A stretch of 37,309 nucleotides of DNA. It comes from an uncultured Prevotellaceae bacterium. GTDB lineage: Bacteria; Bacteroidota; Bacteroidia; Bacteroidales; Muribaculaceae. The stretch is from contig CAMVKS010000025.1 of NCBI GenBank assembly GCA_947167995.1, positions 1-37,309 of the forward strand, in the 5' to 3' direction. How positions within the stretch are numbered: position 1 is the first letter of the stretch; each line of letters begins with the position of its first letter. Both the position numbers and the translations under genes were made by a program. The notes beneath the pieces were generated by a model that was given only the letters and a program-made list of their open reading frames with translations, made no database searches and had not been told where the DNA came from. Positions 16,123-23,362 of this stretch are shown here, piece by piece.

Positions 16123-17106
16123 ATGAATATTTTCCGAAACATTGTAGCATTGGTTTTGATGATCTCAGTTGCAACGGGAACTGCATCGGCAGGTGATGAA
16201 AACAGAGTCAATCAGGAGTGGCAGCAGTGTGTGCTCGCAGCCATCGACTCTTTTCCCCACAACGGCGGCTATTACACAGGCTCAAGACCTAACGATATAT
16301 TCAAGAAAACAGCCTGGAAAGGACTGCATCAAGCCTATCAAATGACACTTGCCGACCAAAGGCCAGTGCTTGACCTGACTCTCGCACAGCCCTCGTTCTG
16401 CTCAAGTGCCACCTACTGTGTTCTAATCAAAGCCCTGCTCATGTGGGACAAAGACCATAAAATAGGTCGTGAGGCATGGTTGTCGATGAAACCATTTGTG
16501 GGCATTGTCGACAACATGAACCCCAAAGGTTACTACCAGAGCGATGGTGAGGGTTTCTGGGGCAGGATGAACGGCAACGGTCCTGCTGTGGCGGTAACCA
16601 TTCACGAACTCAAGGCGGGTTTCAGCTTCACTGCTTTCAGGGGCGCAAAGACCGAAGCCTGCAAAGAAGACCCCAACGAGCGATACATGAGCGACGACGA
16701 GTGGCGCAATGACCCAGTGTGGAGTCAAGCCATCCCAGGCGATTTCATGAAAATCTTCTGGAACCGCGATGACGACAGCGGAGCCATCATTGGCGACAAC
16801 GGCGTGAAAGGTGACCTTCAGGAGCATGGCCACAGTGTGATATTCATGGGTATCGATACCGAAGGCTATGTTACCTACTGGAGTAGCAACGGGCCCGGAG
16901 AGAATCCCGCCGAGATGGGCTACAGCATGGGACGGTGCGACAAGACCCAGATTCAGCGAGTGGTTTTCACACGCATTCTCTATCCCGAGAAATTTGATAA
17001 TGCCAAGAAGATGCCTCCCAAGCACACCAATCAATATATCTATGACCTCAACGGCAAGAAACACAGCACTACCAAAGAACTAAAGAAAAACTGCGGAATA
17101 AAATGA
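16123..17106 (+). CDS. Secreted NlpC/CHAP-like (papain-fold) protein
   Basis: From the ATG at 16123 the protein is 327 residues with a clear signal peptide (cut after TASA, residue 23). Two segments suggest a papain-like fold of the NlpC/P60 or CHAP type. The first is QPSFCSSATYCVLIKAL (89-105), resembling the DCSGLV-type nucleophile helix with Cys93 as candidate. The second is AIPGDFMKIFWN (203-214), which resembles the PGDLVFF turn, leading to EHGHSVIFMG (234-243) with His237 as candidate base and a following Tyr/Trp-Ser-Ser-Asn strand. If right, it would cut peptidoglycan peptides or another amide in the periplasm. The C-terminus is Lys-rich. Its stop overlaps the thioesterase start by four bases (ATGA), so the two proteins are translated together. 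The fold is inferred from motif spacing only. Confidence 0.6.
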   Translation: MNIFRNIVALVLMISVATGTASAGDENRVNQEWQQCVLAAIDSFPHNGGYYTGSRPNDIFKKTAWKGLHQAYQMTLADQRPVLDLTLAQPSFCSSATYCVLIKALLMWDKDHKIGREAWLSMKPFVGIVDNMNPKGYYQSDGEGFWGRMNGNGPAVAVTIHELKAGFSFTAFRGAKTEACKEDPNERYMSDDEWRNDPVWSQAIPGDFMKIFWNRDDDSGAIIGDNGVKGDLQEHGHSVIFMGIDTEGYVTYWSSNGPGENPAEMGYSMGRCDKTQIQRVVFTRILYPEKFDNAKKMPPKHTNQYIYDLNGKKHSTTKELKKNCGIK

Positions 17107-17855
17107 TAGAAAGCAATCCCAACCTAAAAGAATACAAGCAGTCGTTCTACCTCTCGGCAGGAGAATGCAACCCACAGGCCGAAATGCCTATCACACTGCT
17201 GATGAACCGAATAATAGAAGTAGCAACCAACCATGCCAACTCATGGGGAGTGGGCTATGCCCGCTTGATAGAAGACGCCCAAGGATGGGTGCTCTCGAGA
17301 GTCACCATCGAGATGAAACGCTATCCACGTGTAGATGAATGGTACTCACTCACCACTTGGATCGAAGACTACAACCGCCACTTCTCGCAACGTAACATGG
17401 AGATTGCCGACGGCGACGGCAATGTGATTGGCTACGCTCGCACCATTTGGGTCGTGATTAACCTGAACACACGAGAGAGCGTCGACATCTCTAAACTGAG
17501 CTACATTTCGGCAAATGTCACCGAGCACACCTGTCCCATAGAGCCACAGAGCCGCCTCAGGCCTTTTGAGCCCACACGCGTCGAGGGCTACCGCTTCTGT
17601 TACACCGATATTGACTTCAACGGCCATGTCAACACAGTTCGCTACCTCGAGCACATTCTCAACCAGTTCCCCCTACAGGTGTACAGCGAGCACTACATCC
17701 ATCGTTTGGAGTTGGCATTTGTCAAAGAATCCTACTACGACACCACTGCGTCAATCGCAATCGACGACAATGATTTGAGCAACATTCGCCTCGACATCAA
17801 CGTTGACGACATCACAAGAGTCAAATCGCGAGTATCGTTCCAGAAACGTAGGTAA
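17103..17855 (+). CDS. Acyl-ACP thioesterase
   Basis: The 250-residue protein has the double hot-dog layout of the bacterial acyl-ACP thioesterase family (PF01643 type). The first half carries MNRIIEVATNHANSWGVGYARL and WVLSRVTIEMKRYPRVDEWYSLTTWIEDYNRHFSQRNMEI. The second half carries DIDFNGHVNTVRYLEHIL, the Asn/His-bearing catalytic helix of the family. It releases free fatty acids from acyl carrier protein in the cytosol, setting chain supply for lipid synthesis. Its start overlaps the stop of the secreted NlpC/CHAP-like gene. The functional link between a cytosolic thioesterase and a secreted hydrolase is not obvious. No clear terminator follows. Confidence 0.92.
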   Translation: MIESNPNLKEYKQSFYLSAGECNPQAEMPITLLMNRIIEVATNHANSWGVGYARLIEDAQGWVLSRVTIEMKRYPRVDEWYSLTTWIEDYNRHFSQRNMEIADGDGNVIGYARTIWVVINLNTRESVDISKLSYISANVTEHTCPIEPQSRLRPFEPTRVEGYRFCYTDIDFNGHVNTVRYLEHILNQFPLQVYSEHYIHRLELAFVKESYYDTTASIAIDDNDLSNIRLDINVDDITRVKSRVSFQKRR

Positions 17856-17888
17856 TAGACGAAAATTATGTTATAAAATTTGAAATTC

Positions 17889-17919
17889 TTGTTTGTGACA
17901 ATAAATTGTGTTAGTTTTG
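17889..17919 (+). promoter_or_regulatory. Promoter of the PorT-like gene
   Basis: TTG (17889-17891), 20 bases, TAGTTTTG (17912-17919), leading to the ATG at 17960. Confidence 0.65.
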
Positions 17920-17959
17920 CAGTCTGAAAAATAAAAAATTGACAATAATCATAAGAATA

Positions 17960-18592
17960 ATGAGACTTCACATCAAGCTAATATTGGTCGCCATCTGCGC
18001 CTTAACTGTTTTATCTTCTCAGGCTCAGCCAGTCAGGCGCTGGGGTATTACCGTAGGCGGCAATTACAATGACATACACTTCAAGCAGCCCGACATTTTT
18101 GAGACCGACCGCATGTTTGGCGGCTCGATAGGTGTCACTGGCGACATGATGATCCCCGGAGTGGGTTTTGGTCTTGATGCCTCGGTTCTCTACACCTTGC
18201 GACAAGGCCGACTTCACCTTGGCGACAAGTTGGCATGGGGCTCTCAAGGTCTTGGCAACGAAGTGGTGCGCTTGCACTACATCGATGTTCCCATCAATCT
18301 CAAGTTCCGTTACAGCAACCTGGGGGGATTGGAGAGCACTATCATGCCCTTTGCCTACGCTGGACCCACGTTCTCGTTCCTTGCCGGCCACAACAAGGTT
18401 GGCGACGCATTGCGCTACACCACAGTGAACGTGATGCTTCATGTTGGTGCGGGTGTAGAGCTTTTCAACAAGGTTCAGGTGAGTGGCGGATACATGTTCA
18501 GTGTGGGACAGAATTTAGGCACTAAGCTACTCGATGACCATGTGGCCAAGCAAAGAACCTGGTTTATCCAGGCGACCTACTTCTTTAAGTAA
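17960..18592 (+). CDS. PorT-family outer-membrane beta-barrel protein
   Basis: I use the ATG at 17960 (210 residues, MRLHIKLILVAICALTVLSSQAQ) rather than an in-frame TTG 21 bases upstream. A signal peptide is followed by barrel strands: WGITVGGNYNDIHF, GGSIGVTGDMMIPGVGFGLDASVLYTLRQ, VRLHYIDVPINLKFRYS, MPFAYAGPTFSFLAGH, VMLHVGAGVELFNKVQVSGGYMFSVGQNL and a closing aromatic strand ending FFK. The phrase YIDVPINLKF is the hallmark seen also in the barrel gene at the start of the window. PorT itself serves type IX secretion, but most relatives are of unknown role and I claim only the family. Confidence 0.82.
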   Translation: MRLHIKLILVAICALTVLSSQAQPVRRWGITVGGNYNDIHFKQPDIFETDRMFGGSIGVTGDMMIPGVGFGLDASVLYTLRQGRLHLGDKLAWGSQGLGNEVVRLHYIDVPINLKFRYSNLGGLESTIMPFAYAGPTFSFLAGHNKVGDALRYTTVNVMLHVGAGVELFNKVQVSGGYMFSVGQNLGTKLLDDHVAKQRTWFIQATYFFK

Positions 18593-18618
18593 CATACTGT
18601 AAGTGGTTAACGCTAAAG

Positions 18619-18663
18619 GAAAAAATAATCGTGAAGGCTAAAGCTTCCACGATTATTTTTTAT
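18619..18663. terminator. Bidirectional terminator between the PorT-like and DJ-1 genes
   Basis: AAAAATAATCGTG (18621-18633) pairs with CACGATTATTTTT (18648-18660), with a partly paired inner stem and TAAA loop. A/T runs on both sides make it work in both directions, as expected between convergent genes. Confidence 0.85.
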
Positions 18664-18683
18664 CGTAACATTTTTTCTTAGAA

Positions 18684-19232
18684 TTACATCAACATGCCAG
18701 CAGCGACTTCGTTGGCCACATCGTCGCCCATGCTCATGGCTGCGATAGTCAAGGCAAACTTAGCTGCCGACGCCGGTCCGTTGCCAGTAACGATATTGCC
18801 GTCGACAGCCACTCGCTGACTGAGCACATTTGCACCCTCCATGCCTTCTTCCATGCCAGGATAGCACACTGCGTCCCTGCCTTCCAGCAGTCCCAACGGT
18901 CCGAAAATCACCGATGGAGAGGCGCAAATTGCCGCGAGTTTCTCCCCTTTCTCGTTTTGCTCTTTCAGGATTTCACATAAAGTCTCGTTCTCGGCGAGAT
19001 TGGAAGCTCCTGGCATTCCGCCTGGACAAATCAGCCACTCGGCATCTTCAAGCATATCGGGGTCAAACGCTTCGTCGGCAACCACGGTAACTCCGTGAGC
19101 CCCTATTGCTTCGGGGGCGTCATAAATCGACATGGTAACCACTGGCATACCAGCACGACGCAGCACGTCAACAATCGTCAAGGCCTCGATTTCCTCGAAG
19201 CCGTCGGCAAACAAAACATAACTTGGTCTCAT
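18684..19232 (-). CDS. DJ-1/PfpI family protein (DJ-1 subclass)
   Basis: The 182-residue protein matches the DJ-1 subclass closely: FADGFEEIEALTIVDVLRRAGM with conserved Glu16, LICPGGMPGASNLAEN (67-82), and KLAAICASPSVIFGPLGLL with nucleophile Cys103. It ends in the GNIVTGNGPASAAKFAL segment. Family members act as cysteine-dependent protein or metabolite deglycases, glyoxalase III or oxidative-stress proteins; which applies here cannot be read from sequence. It is a single-gene unit. No consensus promoter is seen, only a degenerate TAATTTAG about 40 bases upstream. Confidence 0.93.
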   Translation of the reverse strand: MRPSYVLFADGFEEIEALTIVDVLRRAGMPVVTMSIYDAPEAIGAHGVTVVADEAFDPDMLEDAEWLICPGGMPGASNLAENETLCEILKEQNEKGEKLAAICASPSVIFGPLGLLEGRDAVCYPGMEEGMEGANVLSQRVAVDGNIVTGNGPASAAKFALTIAAMSMGDDVANEVAAGMLM

Positions 19233-19354
19233 TGTTGTAGTAAATTATGATTATTAGTTAGTAGCTATTATTTTTCAAGTCGCTAAATTAGCTAATTATC
19301 ATGAAAAAGCCAAATTATGTTAGCACTTTTATATGTTTTTAGTCAATTATTTGT

Positions 19355-19362
19355 TATTTTTG
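19355..19362 (+). promoter_or_regulatory. -7 box of the transglutaminase-like gene
   Basis: TATTTTTG fits TAnnTTTG and lies 22 bases before the ATG at 19384. It also excludes the in-frame upstream start at 19333, which would lie ahead of the promoter. Confidence 0.5.
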
Positions 19363-19383
19363 CAACAGATAAAAAACAATGTC

Positions 19384-21852
19384 ATGAAATATTTCATAAA
19401 GACCATTTTAACAGTCACTATTATAGCGATTACAGCGGCAAGCATGGCCGCTGGTGATAACAGCAACATTGCCTGGCAGTATGTGGAAAAGCTAAAAAGC
19501 TATTTAGCACTCCCCGACCGCACCGACTACAGCGACAACTTCTATTATCGCAACTACATGACTGCACTTCAAGCCCGTGAGGAGATGCCGTGGGGTGAAA
19601 GTGTGCCTGAGCGTGAGTTTGAGCATTTTGTCCTGCCTGTACGTGTCAACAACGAGAACCTTGACACCGCAAGGATGGTGTTCTACCGCGAGCTGCGTGA
19701 CCGCGTTAAAGGCCTCACGATGGAAGATGCCATACTCGAAGTGAACCACTGGTGTCACGAGAAAGTGAGTTACCGCCCCAGCGACGCACGCACAAGCAGT
19801 CCGCTCGCCACAATGCGCACTGCCTATGGCCGATGCGGCGAGGAATCGACATTCCTGGTTGCAGCGCTGCGCTCGGTGTGCATCCCTGCCCGCCAAGTCT
19901 ATACCCCACGATGGGCCCACACCGACGACAACCACGCATGGGTCGAGGCCTGGGCTGGCGGCAAATGGTACTTCCTGGGCGCCTGCGAGCCAGAACCTGT
20001 GCTCAACCTGGGATGGTTCAACGAGAGCGCCTCGCGTGGCATGCTAATGCACACCAAGGTAGCAGGCTACTATGATGGCCCCGAAGAGGTGATGAGCCTC
20101 ACTCCGTGCTACACCGAGATTAACGTCACCAGCAACTACGCCCCCACCTCGCTCGTCGAGATAATTGTCATTGACAAAGACGAAAAACCAGTGAGCGATG
20201 CTACTGTGGAGTTCAAGCTCTATAATTACGCTGAATTCTACACTGTTGCCCGAAAGACCACCGACAATAATGGGACCACGTTTCTCACTGCTGGCCACGG
20301 TGATTTGCTGGTGTGGGTGACCAAAGACAATCTTGTCGCCCTAAAGAAAGTGTCGTGGACCAACGACCACCGTGAGATCATCCAACTTAATGACGGTTCT
20401 CTGCCACAACACCTCGACCTTGACATAGTGCCACCACCATCAAGCGCAGTACTACCCGTAGTCACCGACGAGCAGCGCGCCATCAACGACCGTCGAAAAG
20501 CGCAGGAAGATTCTATACGTCAGGCTTATGAAGCCATGATGCCCGTTGAAGCTTGGCGCGGTAACCACCACACCATTAGGAAGTTTCTCGACGAGTCACA
20601 AAACAAGGTTATGGCTCACAAGCTACTTGAAGTCATCAGCCAGAAAGACCTGCGCGACATCAATTTAGAGGTGCTCAAGGACAACGAAGTGTCAGTTGTC
20701 GACACCAGCGAAATATATTGCCGCTATGTGCTTTGTCCACGAGTGGAAAACGAATGGCTCACGCCCTATAAAGCCTTCTTCCGAAAAGAATTAAGCGGCA
20801 AGGTGGCCAGCATTGGCGACTTTATAGCTTGGACAAGGGAGAATATCAAGATTGACAATGAGCACAACCCACAACGTCTGCGTCAGCAACCCATGAGCGT
20901 GTACCGCACTCGACACACCGACGAACTGGGACGCGCAATCTTCTTCGTGAGTGCAGCTCGCAGCATGGGGTGGCCAGCACGCATCAACGAGGTGAACGGC
21001 AAACTCGAATACTACCTAAACCATGCTTGGCACGAAGTGAAATTTGAGGAAAAAGTTCCGCTCAAAACCGAGCCTTCGGGCATTCTGAAGCTCAATTTCA
21101 CGCCAAGCGACACACACAACGACCTCACCTACTACACCCACTTCACACTGAGCAAGATAGAGAACAACACACCACAACTGCTCACCTATTCCGAGGAAGC
21201 CACTTGCAGCAACACCTTCAAGGATGGAGTGGAGCTTGAGCCAGGCGCATACATTCTCACAACTGGCAACCGCCTGAGCGACGGTAGCGTGCTGGCAAGC
21301 ATCACGACTTTTGAAATCGAAGAAAAAGAAGAATGTAGGCTACCTATAAAACTTCGTGAAGCGCAAATATCGACGGCCGTTTTAGGCACCATCGACAACA
21401 ATTTAAGCTATGAATATTTAATAGATACCAACAACGCCAATCAGGAGAAATTGCTTGCCGATAAAGGTTATACCATGGTGGGCATCATCTCTCCAAATCA
21501 CGAGCCAACCAACCACGCCCTCAACGACATTTTGCCTCACATCAAGGAATTGGAAACGATAGGATGCAACATTGTAATCTTAGATAAAAGCAGCAAAGCT
21601 TTTTTGGGCTACAACCACTATAACGATTTCACAACCGCGACTAATGCCAAATGGCTCTTATGCACTCAAGAAAATGATCAGCTTATTGCAAATATAGAAC
21701 AACAACTCAATCTGACTTCACCAGAACTGCCCATTTTCTTCCTGAGCGACAACAATGGTAATGTGTTTTTCTTGAAGCAAGGTTACACTATATATTTAGG
21801 TGAACAAATACTCAAAACCATCAAAATAATTGAGGCAAGCCGTAAGAAATAA
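19384..21852 (+). CDS. Secreted transglutaminase-like protein with a second, cysteine-less domain
   Basis: From the ATG at 19384 the protein has 822 residues and a signal peptide (cut near residue 23). Residues 110-205 are a transglutaminase-like cysteine protease core: GRCGEESTFLVAALRSVCIPARQVY (Cys151) and DDNHAWVEAW (His184), with an acidic residue at GACEPEP (Glu202) where Asp is usual. Residues 245-335 look like an Ig/carboxypeptidase-regulatory beta domain. Residues 505-555 resemble the same core again, but aligning ...PAR with ...PAR puts Glu514 where the Cys should be; His550 (HAWHEV) remains. Residues 670-822 look thioredoxin-like, with a cis-Pro-type LPIFFLSDNNGNVFFL strand and no CxxC. 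It probably acts in the periplasm on peptides or peptidoglycan. Substrate unknown. Confidence 0.8.
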   Translation: MKYFIKTILTVTIIAITAASMAAGDNSNIAWQYVEKLKSYLALPDRTDYSDNFYYRNYMTALQAREEMPWGESVPEREFEHFVLPVRVNNENLDTARMVFYRELRDRVKGLTMEDAILEVNHWCHEKVSYRPSDARTSSPLATMRTAYGRCGEESTFLVAALRSVCIPARQVYTPRWAHTDDNHAWVEAWAGGKWYFLGACEPEPVLNLGWFNESASRGMLMHTKVAGYYDGPEEVMSLTPCYTEINVTSNYAPTSLVEIIVIDKDEKPVSDATVEFKLYNYAEFYTVARKTTDNNGTTFLTAGHGDLLVWVTKDNLVALKKVSWTNDHREIIQLNDGSLPQHLDLDIVPPPSSAVLPVVTDEQRAINDRRKAQEDSIRQAYEAMMPVEAWRGNHHTIRKFLDESQNKVMAHKLLEVISQKDLRDINLEVLKDNEVSVVDTSEIYCRYVLCPRVENEWLTPYKAFFRKELSGKVASIGDFIAWTRENIKIDNEHNPQRLRQQPMSVYRTRHTDELGRAIFFVSAARSMGWPARINEVNGKLEYYLNHAWHEVKFEEKVPLKTEPSGILKLNFTPSDTHNDLTYYTHFTLSKIENNTPQLLTYSEEATCSNTFKDGVELEPGAYILTTGNRLSDGSVLASITTFEIEEKEECRLPIKLREAQISTAVLGTIDNNLSYEYLIDTNNANQEKLLADKGYTMVGIISPNHEPTNHALNDILPHIKELETIGCNIVILDKSSKAFLGYNHYNDFTTATNAKWLLCTQENDQLIANIEQQLNLTSPELPIFFLSDNNGNVFFLKQGYTIYLGEQILKTIKIIEASRKK

Positions 21853-21902
21853 TGTTTTTTTGATGGGAAAATGAAGTTTTTTTCAAAAAAAAACGCAAAA
21901 AG

Positions 21903-21934
21903 TTTGCACAGTTCAAAATCTTGCCGTACCTTTG
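21903..21934 (+). promoter_or_regulatory. Promoter of tRNA-Val
   Basis: TTTG (21903-21906), 20 bases, TACCTTTG (21927-21934); the tRNA begins 23 bases after the -7 box. This is one of the best consensus matches in the window. Confidence 0.8.
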
Positions 21935-21957
21935 CATCGCTTTTCTAAAGAAGGCAT

Positions 21958-22032
21958 GGGTGCTTAGCTCAGCTGGTTCAGAGCATCTGCCTTACAAGCA
22001 GAGGGTCGGCGGTTCGAATCCGTCAGCACCCA
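21958..22032 (+). tRNA. tRNA-Val (anticodon TAC)
   Basis: This 75-base cloverleaf has acceptor arms GGGTGCT and AGCACCC with discriminator A. Its D-loop has GCTC-AGCTGGTTC-AGAGC and the anticodon stem is TCTGC/GCAGA with loop CTTACAA, giving anticodon TAC (21993-21995). The T-arm is GGCGG-TTCGAAT-CCGTC. The CCA end is not encoded, as is common in this phylum. A terminator follows 8 bases later. Confidence 0.97.
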
Positions 22033-22039
22033 CAAAAGG

Positions 22040-22086
22040 AAATCGCTGATAGACATTGAATTAATTCAATACTACCAGCGATTTTT
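22040..22086 (+). terminator. Terminator after tRNA-Val
   Basis: AAATCGCTG (22040-22048) pairs with CAGCGATTT (22076-22084), extended inward by ATTGAATT/AATTCAAT, and ends in a T-run. The GNAT gene begins only about 30 bases later. Confidence 0.85.
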
Positions 22087-22114
22087 CATTCACATGCCAC
22101 CAGATATAATCATT

Positions 22115-22585
22115 ATGATAAGAAACGCACAAAACAAAGACATCCCACGCATTCATGAGTTATTGACCCAGGTCAATAACGTTCATGCCAAAGGTCGTCC
22201 CGACTTATTCAAAAGTGGCAACCGCAAGTACACCGACGAGCAACTCGAGGCTATAATTGCCGATACTGAGCACTCCCCAATCTTCGTGCTAACCGATGAC
22301 AACGACATGGTGCTTGGTTACTGCTTTGGTCAAGTGGAACAGTTCATCAACGACAACAATCGCACCGATATTAAAACGTTATATATCGATGACTTGTGTG
22401 TCGATGAGGCGTTCCGACGTCGGCACATCGCCAAGCGTCTCTATGACCATGTTCTTGACTATGCACGCAACAATGGATTCTACAATGTCACTCTCAACGT
22501 GTGGGAGTGCAACCCAGGAGCAAGGGCATTCTATGACAGATGCGGCATGAAGCCAATGAAAACCTATCTTGAAACTATATTATAA
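22115..22585 (+). CDS. GNAT-family N-acetyltransferase
   Basis: I prefer the ATG at 22115 (156 residues, MIRNAQNKDIPRIHELL), which gives the usual GNAT N-terminus. The ATG at 22094 would add seven residues and sits against the tRNA terminator. The fold is clear: beta1-alpha1 at the N-terminus, FVLTDDNDMVLGYCFGQV in the middle, LYIDDLCVDEAFRRRHIAKRLYDHVLDYARNNGFYNVTLNVWECNPGARAFYDRCGM as the acetyl-CoA binding and C-terminal part. In the pyrophosphate loop the usual Gly is His (RRRHIA). The substrate is unknown. The nitroreductase gene follows after 2 bases, so the two are an operon, but no promoter is seen between the tRNA terminator and this gene. Confidence 0.9.
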   Translation: MIRNAQNKDIPRIHELLTQVNNVHAKGRPDLFKSGNRKYTDEQLEAIIADTEHSPIFVLTDDNDMVLGYCFGQVEQFINDNNRTDIKTLYIDDLCVDEAFRRRHIAKRLYDHVLDYARNNGFYNVTLNVWECNPGARAFYDRCGMKPMKTYLETIL

Positions 22586-22587
22586 TC

Positions 22588-23262
22588 ATGGATTTAATAG
22601 AGGCAATCAAGGCGAGGCACTCAGTAAGACATTATACCGAGAAACCCATTGAACCCGAGAAAATTGAGCGGCTAAAACTGCTTGTGGCAGAATGTAATGT
22701 CCAAAGCGGACTTCACATCCAGCTGATTACCGATGAGCCACGCTCTTTTGGAGAGAGCCTACTGGCGAGGTATGGCAAGTTCAGCAAAGTGAAAAACTAC
22801 TTTGCCATGATTGGCAAAAAAAGCGACCTTCTCGACGAGAGAGTGGGTTACTACGGCGAGCGTCTCGTGCTTGAAGCACAGCGCATTGGGCTAAACACAT
22901 GCTGGGTGGGTCTGAGCTACAAGAAGATTGGCAGCGCACTCGATATAGGCCATGACGAGAAATTAGTGTGTGTAATCTCATTGGGTTATGGCGCCACACA
23001 AGGCGTCGACCACAAGCGCAAGGCCCCTAACAAAGTGAGTGAGACCAGCATTAAGACTGCGCCACAGTGGTACAAGCAAGGTGTAGCGTGTGCCCTACTC
23101 GCTCCCACAGCAATCAACCAACAGAAGTTCAAATTCAGCCTTCACGACGGCAATAAAGTGAGCGTGAAAGCCGGCCTTGGATTCTATTCCAAAGTTGACT
23201 TAGGCATAGTGAAATACCATTTTGAGATAGGAGCCGGAGTCAAGAACTTTGAATGGGATTAG
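22588..23262 (+). CDS. Nitroreductase-family flavoprotein (TM1586-like)
   Basis: The 224-residue protein begins with the FMN-binding MDLIEAIKARHSVRHYTEKPIEPEKIERL pattern of nitroreductases. It continues with YFAMIGKKSD, YYGERLVLEAQRIGLNTCWVG (the usual central helix) and LVCVISLGYG. The C-terminal third (residues 150-224, with WYKQGVACALLAPTAINQQKFKF) fits the TM1586-type subgroup. It should reduce a small molecule using NAD(P)H and FMN. It is paired with the GNAT gene two bases upstream. A bidirectional terminator follows. Confidence 0.9.
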   Translation: MDLIEAIKARHSVRHYTEKPIEPEKIERLKLLVAECNVQSGLHIQLITDEPRSFGESLLARYGKFSKVKNYFAMIGKKSDLLDERVGYYGERLVLEAQRIGLNTCWVGLSYKKIGSALDIGHDEKLVCVISLGYGATQGVDHKRKAPNKVSETSIKTAPQWYKQGVACALLAPTAINQQKFKFSLHDGNKVSVKAGLGFYSKVDLGIVKYHFEIGAGVKNFEWD

Positions 23263-23307
23263 CTTCTCTGACACAATAAAGATACAACGAATGATTTTAA
23301 ATAAAAC

Positions 23308-23346
23308 AGCAACGCTCATCTTTCAAGGCGGGCGTTGCTATTTATA
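23308..23346. terminator. Bidirectional terminator between the nitroreductase and GH13 genes
   Basis: AGCAACGCTC (23308-23317) pairs with GGGCGTTGCT (23330-23339), 10 bp with one wobble, flanked by A-rich and T-rich stretches on the two sides. It serves two convergent genes. Confidence 0.8.
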
Positions 23347-23362
23347 TTAAAAGTCTGCAACT

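Noticed and set aside
16423-17064. A 213-codon open frame opposite the NlpC/CHAP-like gene
   Set aside because: It is the mirror of a signal-peptide-bearing gene with a consensus promoter; no promoter or domain supports the mirror frame.
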